From Megascapheus bottae (lineage: Eukaryota > Chordata > Mammalia > Rodentia > Geomyidae): a DNA stretch of 64,000 nucleotides. The notes below the pieces were generated by a model, which worked only from the letters and a program-made list of their open reading frames with translations, ran no database searches and was not told the origin of the DNA. The translations under genes were made by a program, and so were the position numbers. The stretch covers positions 1,080,001 to 1,144,000 of the forward strand of contig JANJXV010000101.1 of NCBI GenBank assembly GCA_024803745.1. The letters are read 5' to 3'. Positions 44,678 to 55,748 of the stretch are shown here, piece by piece; position 1 is the first letter of the stretch, and each line of letters starts with the position of its first letter.

Positions 44678-45056
44678 TTTTTTTTTGCATTATTTTATTG
44701 TAATTAGTAAAAGGGTTACATGATATTTGCCAGATAGAAGGTGCATTAATTCACGTACATTGATACCCTTTCACATGTCTTGGTACCCATTTCCCTACCC
44801 CCCACCTGTCTTGGTTTTCCCCCCTTCCCTATCAAATAACCAAATACAAATAAATTCAATATATCAGATAACAAAGTGAGATACTATAACAATATGAGAT
44901 AACCAAGGGACAGCAAAGGAGATGAGAGACAACATAGTACATTAAGGACAACAATTATTCGTTATATGGCTTTTGTTTCAATATCCTGGAGGTCCTTTCA
45001 ATTAGCTTCATACTATATGGCCTTATGTATCAAGGTTTTGCTCTATTGCAAATCTC
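44678..45056 (-). mobile_element. 5'-truncated L1 (3' UTR only)
   Basis: A T-rich start (the A-tail) is followed by the L1 3' UTR shared with 20451, 57708 and the + copies. The 16-base target duplication AAAGCATAGYAATTCT is at 44662-44677 and 45057-45072, with one C/T difference. No ORF2 is left. Confidence 0.94.
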
Positions 45057-45081
45057 AAAGCATAGTAATTCTGAATAAAGA

Positions 45082-45148
45082 CTGGGGATGTCACTCCAGT
45101 AGAGTGTTTGCATAACAACTGCAGGGTCCTGAGTTCAAGCCCCAAACT
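45082..45148 (+). mobile_element. ID-like monomer
   Basis: 'ctccagtagagtgtttgcat' and 'gtcctgagttcaagcccc' carry the A- and B-box parts of an ID unit. No tail or duplication was found. Confidence 0.6.
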
Positions 45149-45164
45149 CAATTTTGAGTTCAAT

Positions 45165-45266
45165 TTTGCTGGTTCTGGGGCTTGAACTCAGGGCCTGGGC
45201 TCTGTCCCTGAGCCTCTTTGTGCTCAAGGATAGTGCTCTACCACTTGAGCCACAGCACCACTCCCT
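45165..45266 (-). mobile_element. Geo monomer fragment
   Basis: The reverse Geo monomer ('gcttgaactcagggcctggg' to 'accacttgagccacagcacc'). The head is missing, so the parent dimer cannot be told. Confidence 0.8.
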
Positions 45267-46033
45267 CGAGGGATATTCTTATATAGTTTCAGCACCCAGA
45301 AGAGCCATAGAGCTTTTCCTTCTAGAAACCAGAAAGACAGTGGGGTCATATTGGCCATCTTTGATCACATGACCTCCCTGGACCAATCCCATAGATGCAG
45401 AGAAATGGACTGGATTGGTATATCTATCTGCCTGTGGATCAGATTGATCTCTATCCAAACCACCTGGACTAAAATAATAGTAATAATAACAACAGCAGCA
45501 ACTATCACCATCATCAAAGTAGTATTAACCGAAAGGGAAGGAAAGAGATCCTAAGAGGTAAACTAAGAGGTGTCAACCTTCACCAAGACAAAAAACAAGT
45601 AACTCTTTTTGATCATAATTTACTTGAATATTTAATATTTTACTACTTTTCAGAGAATAGTATCTCTAGTGCACAAATGAGAATAGCAAAGTTGCAAGAG
45701 TTTAAGGAAGTTACCCAAGGTCCCAGAGTTGGAAAATGGTTGTGCTTAGGCTTGAACCCACCACATGTCTCTACTATTAAAACTCATGTCTCTTCTTCTA
45801 CACCATGCTGGTATCTTACTGAGTAGCAAGCATGGAGCATGAAATAATCCAAAGTGATTGCTTGGGGGCCAGTGAATGTCTTAATCTTCACTGTTAAATA
45901 CTAAAATCTGCATGTGCACATGTGCTCATTTCCTGGGGTCATAAATTGAATATTCACTCCCTTCCATTTCCCATTAAAACATAGCATGAATTAAAGGGTT
46001 TCATTTTCATCACTCAAATAGAGACCTTAAGCC
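45267..46033. other. Unique sequence with a MIR relic, no gene seen
   Basis: The stretch 45665-45825 carries reverse MIR wording ('agttacccaaggtcccagag', 'cttcttctacaccatgctgg'). The frame 45351-45554 has no domain. Confidence 0.5.
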
Positions 46034-46288
46034 CCATGCTGGAGGCTTACCCCTGTAATCCTAGCTACTCAGGAAGCTGAGATATGAGGATCATGGTTCA
46101 AAGCCAGCCTGAGATATGAGGATCATGGTCTGGAAAGTCCATGAAGCTCTTATCTCCAATTAACCAACAAAAACCTGGAAGTGGAGCTGTGACTCAAGTG
46201 GTAGAATGCTAGCCTTCAACAATTTAAAAAAAAAAAGCAGCTCAGGAACAGTGCCCAGGCCCTGAGTTCAAGGCCCAGTACTGGCACA
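46034..46288 (+). mobile_element. B1-Geo SINE with an (AAT)n tail
   Basis: A full dimer in which a 19-base unit of the head, 'gagatatgaggatcatggt', is present twice (near 46079 and 46111). The tail has become (AAT)n. Confidence 0.88.
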
Positions 46289-46299
46289 AATAATAATAA

Positions 46300-46336
<37 letters not shown>

Positions 46337-46337
46337 G
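46289..46337 (+). repeat. (AAT)n microsatellite
   Basis: AAT and AATA units continuing from the SINE tail. Confidence 0.95.
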
Positions 46338-46445
46338 TTTATCCTTTACCGATTGATGGATCTCACACATACTTAGAACTCCAACTACCTGGTCCTCAAC
46401 CCAATGAAGTTACAGGGTTTGCTCTAAGAGTGTAAAACTTGAGTC

Positions 46446-46990
46446 ATGGCATCTCTGGTCATAAAAGAAATGCAAATCAAAACAACTTTAAGATTCCACC
46501 TCACTCCATTTAGAATGGCTAGGATCAAGAAATCTAATAATAACAGATGCTGGAGGGGAGGTGGACAGGAGGGATCACTACTACACTGTTGGTGGGAGTG
46601 CAAACTTGTTCAACCTCTATGGAAAGCAGTATGGCAGTTCCTCAAAAGACTAAATATAGAGCTTCCCTATGACCCAGCAATTCCACTACTTGGCATTTAC
46701 CAATCGTCCAGAAACAAGGACCTACTAAATCCACTAGCACAACAATGTTCATTGCAGCACTATTCACCATAGCAAAGATATGGAACCAACCCAGATGTCC
46801 CTCAGTTGATGAGTGGATCAACAAGATGTGGTATTTATACACAATGGAATTCTATGGTGCTCTCAGAAAGAATGACATCACCCATTTGTAAGGAAATGGA
46901 AAGACTTAGAAAAAAATCATATTAAGTGAAGGAAGCCAGACTCAAAGGAACATAGGCTCAATGGTTTCCCTCATTTACAATAATCAGTAG
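46446..46990 (+). pseudogene. L1 ORF2 C-terminal remnant
   Basis: The frame 46446-46772 holds the ORF2 C-terminal wording ([16 protein letters not shown], then [18 protein letters not shown]). After 46750 the homologous text (the region of 'aaagatatggaaccaaccca') continues in a different frame, so there is at least one frameshift. It is the + strand relative of the remnant at 20861-21345. Confidence 0.92.
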
Positions 46991-47362
46991 AAACCTTGGG
47001 CTCTCCTAGGAGAGGTTCACAATAGAGCAAAACCTAGATACATAAGGCCATACAGTATGATGCTAAATGAAAGGATCTCTAGGATATAGAAACAGAAGCC
47101 ATATAATGAGTGATTGTTGTCCTTTTGCTGTCCCTTTATCTCATATTGTTACAATATTTCACCTTGTTATCTGATATATTTTATATACGCTTAATTGAAA
47201 TAGGAGAGGGAAGGGGGAAAATCAAGATGTATGGGGAGAGGGGGAGGGAAATGGGAACCATGACATGAGAAAGGGTATCAATATGTATGAAGTAATGTAC
47301 CTTCTATCTGATGAATATAATGTAACCCTTCTATTAATTACAATAAAAATATATGAAAAAAA
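46451..47362 (+). mobile_element. 5'-truncated L1 (ORF2 end plus 3' UTR) with perfect target-site duplication
   Basis: It begins within ORF2 and ends in 'acaataaaaatatatg' plus an A-run. The 12-base duplication TTGAGTCATGGC lies unchanged at 46439-46450 and 47363-47374. The element has no reverse transcriptase domain and cannot move by itself. Confidence 0.96.
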
Positions 47363-47374
47363 TTGAGTCATGGC

Positions 47375-48480
47375 CAGGCTTCCTCCAGGTCCTTCAGAAG
47401 TGAAACTCCAGTTGTTCAGGTCTATCACCTTTCTTGAGTACATTTCCCCTCAGTCATTTACTGTGATCCGATACCCCAAGGACCCTTGTTCAGAAATGGC
47501 AGGGCGCTGTCACTGCCAACTGCAGGGAGAGCTCCTTCCTATAGCTGTTACAGGCCCCCTTGTCTCCTTCCTGCATCTGCACTTGGGACCACAAGAGGCA
47601 ACGTGCACAATGGCAATCTCTTAATAGGATTATATCTTTTTCTGCACATCCCATCTCTAGGGATTATTGTCATTTGTCTCCTGCAAATGACAATCCAGCT
47701 TCTCCGGGCTCCCTGGTTGCTGGGGGAGAAATGTTACCGCACAGCTTGTGTCGGATGATGTTTTATAATCATAGCAGAAATCCAATATTAATAGAACTGT
47801 CTGGGTAAAAAGGTGCGTGCGCTGTTTGTGGAGCCACACGGGTATCCCTGATGTCTGGAAACACCCCTCCCCCGCGATTTCTTTACTCTGGCATTTCTCC
47901 TGTAGACATAAAATTTTAAATCAAGTTGGACCACAGGCACATATGGGACTATTATGAGGACATCCTGCTTACTCTCCCACAGTCCGACAGACACTTTGCA
48001 CTGCCAACCCTTCATAATGCTCAATGGTGTTTACCATTTTTCCTAAGATACCCTTCTTTTTAATCCCTGCTTGTCCAAACACATCCTCCTCCGATTGCCT
48101 TCCGAGAGCACCTCACTCCGCAATGGTGTTTGACTTCCTGGTGGCAATGAGTCTCCAACTCCTTTGTGACCATTGCCTGTATTTTTCGCCTGAACCTCTT
48201 TTAACCGCTCACAATTATGGGGGCAGGGGGAGTCAAGGTCCTGGCCCTTGATCTAAACTTCATCCTAACTTAGAAAAGAATGGGGGCTGAGAAGGATGAA
48301 AATGTTCCCCTCTCTCTATTAGTCCCCTCAAACACCCCTCACCCCCAACCACCCAGCTGGGGGGACTATAACACTCCTCCCAAAAGAGTGGCCCACACAG
48401 CCACGGTTATAGCAAGAGCTCTTGAGAGTAGTAGTGGGGCTGGCCCACAGATCTCACACTAAGAGAATGGGGTTTGTTGT
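47375..48480. other. Repeat-poor block with an inverted repeat
   Basis: There is no recognised repeat over 1.1 kb between the L1 and the next MIR. Several overlapping frames on both strands (47370-47808, 48024-48462) show no domain. It has scattered CpGs (47735-47755, 47810-47880) and the inverted repeat at 47666-47694, so a regulatory block is possible. Confidence 0.4.
47666..47694. promoter_or_regulatory. Perfect 11-bp inverted repeat with paired E-boxes
   Basis: ATTGTCATTTG (47666-47676) and its exact reverse complement CAAATGACAAT (47684-47694) are separated by seven bases. Each arm contains an E-box (CATTTG/CAAATG), the class of site bound by bHLH proteins. A role is inferred, not shown. 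Confidence 0.4.
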
Positions 48481-48484
48481 TCTG

Positions 48485-48615
48485 TTTCCCTGAAAAGAAA
48501 GAGAGGGTCAGAGAGGTTACTGGTTTGCCCAAGGTCACTGAAAGGGAAAACCACCATTAGAAATCCTAGCTTGTCTAAACCCAGCAGCATCTCAGGGATA
48601 TGATTCGTACAGAGC
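48485..48615 (-). repeat. MIR-like ancient SINE fragment
   Basis: 'gtcagagaggttactggttt' followed by 'gcccaaggtcactgaaaggg' is reverse MIR wording. Confidence 0.65.
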
Positions 48616-49439
48616 CTCTGATGGTGGGTGGAGGGGTCCGTTACAAAAATCTCTTTTCCAATTTGACACAAGATGTCCAAGAGAAAGCCTTCCTTCACAG
48701 AGTTAAAAAAAAATCAATGATGTGAGCCCATCCTGGAGTCCCAGCTGGGCTTGAGATCTCAGCACTGCCCTTCTTACTCCATGTCTCCTGACCCCAGTGA
48801 ACAATTTGGAACCAAGTTACAATTTCCTTTTCATTCTCATTAAGCAGAATACTCCTCTTTAACAACCCTCCCTAAACCACCCCCCATCTACAACCCTCCC
48901 TGAGCTTTGCTTGACTATAAAGCGCTCTATTTCTCTGTGATCTTTATGTCCTTAGAAATTACAACATGCTGGCATAGGTATTTAATTATTGAAAGGAGAT
49001 GTGCCTTGTAAAATATTGTACCTGCAGGTTTGCTCATGCAAAGTAAGGATGGATCCCACTTGGCCAGACAAAACCTTTGCTATGCTAGAGCTTTGTTCTG
49101 GACTAAATCTTGGTTTGTGAAATATGCATCCTATAAGAGCACTTCTGGGTTCTGCCTAGAACTGGCCAAACTAAAACACCTTTCCCTTTTTTAAATGAAA
49201 CTAAACCTTGCTTTTACATAATACTGAGCTGACCCCCTCCTAGGCTGGGAATTTAAAGAACACTTTTAGGGGTAGGGAAAAAAAAAACAGATGTCAGATG
49301 ATCCATCACAGAGTTTCTTTTCCAAGGCTGGAAAGAGCTCCACCACCACACTAAGGATAAAAGACAACAGATAAACGTCAAAGTTTGAACTCTGCTCAAA
49401 GACATACAAAAGCTTAGGTTGCAGGGAAAGCTCTCTGTG
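48616..49439. other. Unique sequence, no gene seen
   Basis: Nothing recognised. Confidence 0.4.
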
Positions 49440-49626
49440 CTGTCCAATATGATAGACATGCTGGTACCATCCAATATTATTGGTTTTGACTTCTAATCCA
49501 TGGATTTGACTTCAGATGTGTCTGGAATATCCAAAGCAGTGGAATTTCAATTTTACATCATAATGTAATCCATTTAGATTTAGTTGCATGGAGCATCATG
49601 TAATCCAGGCTTATCCTATTGGACAG
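49440..49626. mobile_element. hAT-like non-autonomous DNA element
   Basis: The ends are perfect inverted 10-mers: CTGTCCAATA at 49440-49449 and TATTGGACAG at 49617-49626. An about 187-base element with GTCCAATA ends fits a small ancient hAT-type family of mammals (MER58-like by memory). It has no coding region. Confidence 0.6.
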
Positions 49627-49773
49627 TGAATGCAATTACTGATCAATATTCCTAAAGAACATAGAAGTAAACATGCTCAAAAATATTTGCCAGTGGAATC
49701 TGGTAATTTAGAAGAAGGATGAAAGAGCATGATTGAATCAGATTTGTCCTGGGGAATTCAAGGTTGGTTTAGC

Positions 49774-49944
49774 AGAAGAAGGAAGGGAAGGGAAGGGGAA
49801 GTGAGGGGAGGGAAGGGGAGGGGGAGAGAGAGGAGAGGGGAGGGGGAGCGAAGGGGAGGGGAGGGGAAGGAAGAGGAGAAAGAAAGAAAAAATAAAAAAA
49901 GAAAGAGGGAAGGAGGGAGGGAGGGGAAAGGAAAGGAAAGGAAA
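49774..49944 (+). repeat. Purine-rich tract
   Basis: A/G only except for single pyrimidines at 49802, 49849 and 49893. GGGGA units give way to GAAA and GGAAA units toward the 3' end. Confidence 0.95.
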
Positions 49945-49954
49945 TCAATGTCAG

Positions 49955-50068
49955 CGATTTAGTGGCACAAATTCATGGAATCCCAGTACTCACAAAGAGG
50001 AAGCAGGAGGATCACAAATTCAAGGTCAGACTGGGATATAGACCGAGAACCTGGCTCAAAGAAAAAAA
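49955..50068 (+). mobile_element. Old B1-like fragment
   Basis: 'gtggcacaaattcatggaat' then 'gcaggaggatcacaaattca' is a diverged B1-type monomer with an A-tail at 50062-50068. Confidence 0.55.
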
Positions 50069-50069
50069 A

Positions 50070-50236
50070 TCAGGTATGGTAGCGCATACATGTAATCCCA
50101 GCTGTGTAGGAGGATTCAAATTAAAACCCTATCTGAAAAATAATCAACCCCAAAAGAGGGCTGGGGGCATTGCTTAAGCAGAAGAGTGCTTGCTGAGTAG
50201 ACATGAGGCCCTGAGTTCAAATTCCAGCAAAAAAGG
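50070..50236 (+). mobile_element. Old B1-ID dimer SINE
   Basis: A B1-like head ('gcgcatacatgtaatcccag') with a large deletion is joined to an ID-like unit ('gcattgcttaagcagaagag', B box 'cctgagttcaaattcc'). It has no Geo unit. Confidence 0.65.
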
Positions 50237-51600
50237 AGAGAGAATACTTACCTGACTTGAAAAGTAACCTCGTATGTGGTAAGAGTTCTATTAATACTAA
50301 TTAGAATCAGCTCTATTAACCTTAGCTCATGAATATATTGCTATACTATGTCATTAATGTTATTAATATATCATTCATAGTATATTAATAGGAATACACT
50401 CATACTAACTTATTCCTGTTAAATACTGTTTAGGATTTCACTGTTCCCTTTTCTTAGGCTGTGAGTGTTACACCTCCCTGAGATTTTTTTTTTTTGTGTA
50501 ACAAGAGGCTCCCCTGACACTGAGCCTCATGTGTTCTGAGAGTCCGGGGATCCCCAGATCTGGGCCCCCCGCCATGCCCCACATGGGCTGGCTTCTCCAA
50601 CACATGCAGCTGCTCTGTTGGCTGACCCAATCCAGGCCAGTGACTCTGCTTCTCTCCTGCTTGCCTCAGCAGTTTTGCTTCCCAGCCGTCCACACTCCCA
50701 ATGGCTCCAATACGTCCAAAGATGAGCACTTCCAAACCCTGAATTATTTACATCTGAGAGGCTCCATGGGTCCTTTCTCCCTCCAATTCTGCCAGCCCCT
50801 CCCCCCTTCCAATGAATCATAGCAAATTTGAATCTTGGCCATACACACACAAAGTGAAGTTTTGTTTTTTACTTAGAAGGTTCCTCTGGTACACCCAGGA
50901 GAAAAAGGGCAGAAAAAGATGGAGGTGGACAGTGGCTTGCAAAGGAAAAGGGAAAGAAAAGCAAACAACAACAATAACAATAAAGCAACTCTTGCTGAAT
51001 CAGTAACTAGCAGTAATAGATTTTTTTTAAAAATTCACTTCCAGGCTCAGTTGGGGAAAACAAGATACATTTCCTTGCAATAATTTAAAGAGTGGAATGT
51101 TTCATTCCCAGAGAAACTACAGCTGTTTTGACCTATTCCTGGCTTTAGGTTGGACTATTATTTGCATTCTCTGAATTATTATTGTTGTTATTTCTTTTCC
51201 TTTCTTAACATGGTAGCATTTAGGAATGGAGCCAAGTTATAGCCTGATTAAAGTCTTTCACTCTGAATTAAAGGTTTTGAATCCAGCCTTAGGCTTCAGC
51301 CTCAGATTTTTGTTGCTGTAGCTGCTGTTTTCCATCCACACCTCCCCATCTCCAGGGGAGAAGAATAGAACTAGAAATCAGTCCGCTGCAGGCACACCCC
51401 TCTGAGGTTACACCAATTGGCTCCAAGGAGGGTGCCACTGCTGTTTTGGATGTTATAAGGCCACTGTGGCTGCAACCAGGCCAGTAAGGGGACAAAGGAC
51501 ATCTCCCTGAGGGAAAGGCCAAGGGAAGAGAAGGACCCTTCCCAAGCATTCTCATGTTCTAGAAAAGTCACTCTCCTTGCAATTCCTTTTTTCATCTCAA
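50237..51600. other. Unique sequence, no gene seen
   Basis: The segment 50500-50850 has overlapping frames on both strands (50529-50822 on +, 50454-50850 on -) and is GC-richer. None has a recognised domain, and I could not place confident splice pairs. Confidence 0.4.
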
Positions 51601-51828
51601 GAGTTCTGATAACTCACACCTGTAATCTCAGCTACTCAGAAGTCTAAGATCTAAGGATGGCGGTTCAAAGCCAGTCCTGGCAGAAAAGTCCCTGAGACTC
51701 TTACCTCCAATAAACTATCAAAAAGCCAGAAGTTAGGGGTGTGGCAAGTGGTAGAGCACCAGCCATGCAGCTGGGGATAGCAGGCAGGAATATGAGTGTG
51801 AGGCCTTGAGTTCAAGCACCGGTAGTGA
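51601..51828 (+). mobile_element. B1-Geo SINE
   Basis: A full dimer with a diverged Geo monomer ('gggtgtggcaagtggtagag', then a 20-base irregular stretch before the B box). Confidence 0.87.
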
Positions 51829-52081
51829 CAAGTTCATTCATCAATTCACTTCAGTCACCTGTAACATGAGATCATAAGAGCACCTAGGTCAAAGTGTTGG
51901 GTCTGAGATATTTACAGATGCACTGATCAGTAATCAATCAATGCTGGCTGGTGTGTACTGCTCCTCTTTAAGGTGCTTTCTCTACCTGATCATCTAGCAT
52001 GTCATCTTCCCATGTCTGCCAAGATCGCACTTGCCGATAATGGAAAAAGCACAAACCATACACGTGTGTGCGTACAGGCTT

Positions 52082-52082
<1 letters not shown>
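51829..52082. other. Short unique stretch
   Basis: Nothing recognised. Confidence 0.4.

Positions 52083-52119
<37 letters not shown>
52083..52119 (+). repeat. (CA)n microsatellite
   Basis: Uninterrupted CA units. Confidence 0.96.
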
Positions 52120-52120
<1 letters not shown>

Positions 52121-52124
52121 ACTT

Positions 52125-52236
52125 GTCTGTCGAAATAGGCTCTTTTCTGCCCAGGAGGGCCTTAGACTGCCATCTTCCCAATCATTGCCTGCTGAGCAGC
52201 AGAAATTATAGATGTCAGCCACCAAGGCCTGGCTGA
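52125..52236 (-). mobile_element. B1-Geo head fragment
   Basis: Reverse head wording: 'tttctgcccaggagggcctt', 'gcctgctgagcagcagaaat', 'gccaccaaggcctggct'. The Geo half has been replaced by the CA run. Confidence 0.6.
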
Positions 52237-52504
52237 TAGAAAGATCTCTCTAGAAGACAGCTCAGTGGGCCCTTGGACCATAATCCTCCTCTGTCTATGC
52301 TTCAACATGGAGCTGGGATTTCAGGTGTGCACTACTGTTGGTTTGTTGGTTGAAATGGGGATAGGGGGAAACTCGAGCCCTGTGCAATGTCAGAGCCCAC
52401 GTCCCATGTCTGTTACTTGCCTGTTGAAGGGAGGGAGGGAAAGCGGGCAATCTATCCCTACTGGGTGAAGGCTGAGAGAAGAGAAGGGGGGAGGTAAGAT
52501 GGTA
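52237..52504. other. Short unique stretch
   Basis: No family identified. Includes a GGGA run (52428-52441). Confidence 0.4.
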
Positions 52505-52705
52505 AGGGCTGGGAGTTTGGCCTAGTGGTAGAGTGCTTGCCTGGCATGCACAAAGACCTGGGTTCGATTCCTCAGTACCACATACACAGAAACGGTGCTG
52601 TGGCTCAAGTGGTAGAGCACTAGCCTTGAGAAAGCCCAAGGACAGCGCTCAGGCCCTGAGTTCAAGCCTCATGCCTCCGGACTGGCAAAAAAAAATTTTT
52701 TTTTT
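52505..52705 (+). mobile_element. ID-Geo SINE
   Basis: A near-consensus dimer with a small deletion between the two monomers ('acacagaaacggtgctgtgg'). The A-tail is followed by a T-run. Frames through it are artefacts. Confidence 0.92.
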
Positions 52706-53332
52706 AAAAAAGGTAATCAATGCCCTTTTTGGCCACAGGCTACTGGGTACCAGGCCATGGAGAAAAAAAACAGAAGAATGTGAAAGAGCAGAAGGAGAAA
52801 TGAAGCAGTCATGGACCCCGCTGCCAGGAAAGCCTGCACTGTTCTGGCTGCTGCCAGTGCCAACAGGAATGGCAGGCAGCCTGGAGCTCTTGACAGAGGA
52901 TGGGGAGGAAAGCCAGGAGCGAGAGTCAGCCAGAGGGAGATGCTGGAGGGGCTTCCCCAACTGAGCAGGTGCCTGGGGAAGGAAGACCCTACCCAAGAAC
53001 AGCCTTGGGAGCCACAAACAATCCCCCTCCCCAACCTGTGCCCTGGACCTCCTACTCTCCCAGATCTCAAAGCAGCTAGCCCCAGCTCTCCTTCAGCCAG
53101 GCCAGCTGCCCGGCAGGCAAGCAGATGGTGACATCTTCACTAGAGCCAAAATTACCTTTCCAGGAAAATGTCTCAACCTTCTCTGGAGGACACAGAAAGG
53201 AGCGTGCACCATGGAGAATTTCAAACTTTCTCAAGAAGCTACAGCTTCTTAAAAGTATTTGAGTGAAACAAAAATGTATTTTGACTATAGATTGTTCAGT
53301 GCCTCCGATTTAAAAAGAAAAGAAAGGTTGTT
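52706..53332. other. GC-richer unique stretch
   Basis: Overlapping frames on both strands (52533-53131 on +, 52649-53070 on -) are open because of composition. None starts or ends at paired splice sites that I trust, and no domain is recognised. Confidence 0.4.
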
Positions 53333-53520
53333 GAAAGTTGCCTATAATCTCAACCACCTGGGAGGCAGAGGTAGGAAGATGACAGTTCAAGGCTGAACTG
53401 GGAGAAAATACAAGACCTATCTGAAAACCAAACTAAAAGCCAAGGGACTGGGAACAGGGCTCAAGTAATAGAGCACCTACCTAGAAAGCACAAGGCCCTG
53501 AATTTAATCCCAGTACAAAA
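53333..53520 (+). mobile_element. Old B1-ID dimer SINE
   Basis: A B1-like head ('cctgggaggcagaggtagga', closer to standard B1 than in the Geo dimers) is joined to an ID unit ('gctcaagtaatagagcacct', B box 'cctgaatttaatccc'). The tail runs into (AAT)n. Confidence 0.75.
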
Positions 53521-53525
53521 AAATA

Positions 53526-53561
<36 letters not shown>
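53521..53561 (+). repeat. (AAT)n microsatellite
   Basis: AAT units derived from the tail of the preceding SINE. Confidence 0.96.
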
Positions 53562-53562
<1 letters not shown>

Positions 53563-53812
53563 CAGGTGCTGGTGGCTCATACCTGCATTCCTAGCTACTC
53601 AAGAAGCTGAGATCTGAGGATCAAGGTTCAAAGCCAGTAGGGGCAGAAAAGTCTATGAAACTCTTATCTCCAATTAACCACCTAAAAACCAGAAGTGGCA
53701 CTGTGGCTCAGAATGGCAGTGTGCTAGCCTGAAAAGAAAAAGAGCTCAAGGACAGTGCCCAGGACCAGACTTCAAGTCCCATGACCAACAGAAAATTAAT
53801 TAACTAACTAAC
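53563..53812 (+). mobile_element. B1-Geo SINE
   Basis: A near-complete dimer that starts at the (AAT)n tail of the older element. It ends in TTAA/CTAA units (53798-53812). Confidence 0.9.
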
Positions 53813-55319
53813 TAACAGTCAGGTAGTTTCCAGAACTTTAGCTCCTTACTCCCCAACCCTGTCATCCCTTGTGAGCAGCTAGTCATGGACTAAAAATCAC
53901 TGAATTAAACTATTCTATCTGTCTCTGTCTCATCCCCTCCCTCTCAAATCTCAACATCTGGCTCCCAGATGTATGCTTACCACTGCACTTACTGCTTGCA
54001 TAACAGACAGGTTCCATTATCAATGCTAATCTGTTTACCTAATTCTAGAACTCTGAGGGGCTGTGCTGGGAAATATTGCATGCTCCATTCCACATCAAGT
54101 AGGGACATGTTCGGTGAGTGATTAGCAATGTCTGCATGGAAACAGGAAGCTGGATGCATGGGTCCAGTACTCACACAGAGGGCCGCATCTTCATCACTCT
54201 GCTTCTGGACAATGTTTGACTCTAAAAAGCTCCCTTCTGACTGGAGAAAACATTTATGCTGACTATGAGACACAAATGAATGATTGAAGGCCTCCAGAGG
54301 AAAGGATTTTGAAGCAAACAAGGAATTTCTCTAGCATCTCTATCCTCAAAACTCATATGACTCCCCTGTTAGACTTCATGTCTGCATGTACTGTTGTCAA
54401 AACTACTTTTTCCTACTTCACAAGAATGAGAAGATGGGTCCCCTGGACCTCGTCACTCCTAAACTGGCCCCATCCTGTCCACTGCAGATAAGCATCAACT
54501 TGCAAATCCTAGCCTGATAGAACTATCCTAAGATGTGTAGACCTCACTGGTCAGGGACTCAAATCTCAGCTGACCAAGTGGATGGCCTTGGGGGGGAAAA
54601 TTATTTGCCCTTGCCAGCCTCAGTTTCCTCCTATGCATGAGAAAAAGGAAAGAATTCGGAGCTCATGTAAGAATTAAGGAAATTACAGTTGTTCTGCTCC
54701 TAAAATCTACAGGATATTTAAGATACACTGCTTTCTTTTCCCCTCTTTTCATACCCTCAAGGCTATTTCAAGCTTTCTCCACAGGCAGTGAGTAAGGCAT
54801 CAGAAATGTCTCTGTGCTGAATTAATGTAGCTGAGAAATGAGAAACCCCTCCCTGTGCCCCCAACTTGAGCCCTCCTCCTCTCTGTTTAGATTCAACTCA
54901 AAATAGCTGAACTTAGATGGAACCAGTTGGGGTCTGTCTTTGTATCTGGAGGCTTAAAAAAAAGATTCAAACCTTAAGCCCAACAGCTGCAGGTTAGTCA
55001 AGGACCTGATTCTGCCTGGTTAATTAACTTTAACCTCCAACCCAAGTCACTGTACATTTGTGCAGCTGACTCCTTTGATGCTAAAAGAATAAGCTTTTAT
55101 CCAATGATTTATAATTTTTTAAAAGAAACTGTTTTAAGTAGCATAGGTGTATAGTTGTGTTTTTTTAATTAAATAGAACCAAAGCATTTCAAATGAAGAA
55201 CTGTTCCTCAAAATACTAGTCTTACAAATCTTGCCAGAAATGCATTTATTAAAAGTAGGCTTCTCAATGTAGTTTAGGTACATTTAATAAATGTAAGTGT
55301 ACATATAAAAGCAGATAAC
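53813..55319. other. Unique sequence with a MIR relic, no gene seen
   Basis: The stretch 54530-54700 carries MIR wording ('gactcaaatctcagctgacc', 'cagcctcagtttcctcctat'). The - strand frame 53989-54321 (110 codons) has no recognised domain. Confidence 0.45.
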
Positions 55320-55540
55320 GGGGCTGGGAGTGTGGTCTAGTAGTAGAGTGCTTATCTAGCATGTACAACGCTCTGGGTTCAATCCCTTGGTACCACATAC
55401 ACAGAGAAAACAGAAAGTGGTGGTGCTGTGACTCAAGGGGTAGAGTGCTAGCCTTGAGAAAGCCCAAGGACAATGCCCAGGCCCTGAGTTGAAGCCCCAG
55501 GACTGGCAAAACAAAACAAAACAAAACAAACAAAAAACAG
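55320..55540 (+). mobile_element. ID-Geo SINE
   Basis: A full dimer, more diverged than other ID-Geo copies in the head ('gtggtctagtagtagagtgc'), with an (AAAAC)n tail at 55508-55535. Confidence 0.9.
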
Positions 55541-55604
55541 ATAAAAAAGAGATACGTAGATAGAGACTCATACTTAGACAAATGTGTGTTTGGCGGAGTG
55601 GTTA
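55541..55604. other. Short unique stretch
   Basis: Nothing recognised. Confidence 0.4.
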
Positions 55605-55748
55605 CTGGGTCTTGAACTCAGAGCCTAGGCTCTGTCCTGCAACTTCTTCCTCTCCAGACTGAGGCTCTGTCCCTCAGCTTCCTCCTCTCCAGCTGAGCCT
55701 AGGCTCTACTTCTGGATTTTTGGTGGATCTGAGCCTTACAGGCATGAG
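55605..55748 (-). mobile_element. Geo-type SINE fragment with internal duplication
   Basis: Reverse Geo wording ('cttgaactcagagcctaggc'). A segment around 'ctgaggctctgtccctcagc' and 'aacttcttcctctccag' is present about twice (55630-55695). The head is lost. Confidence 0.55.

Noticed and set aside
50454..50850. Overlapping frames on both strands of about 100 codons
   Set aside because: Composition-driven (GC-richer); no domain or conserved motif seen.
53989..54321. 110-codon - strand frame
   Set aside because: No domain, no paired splice sites, and partly ordinary intergenic wording.
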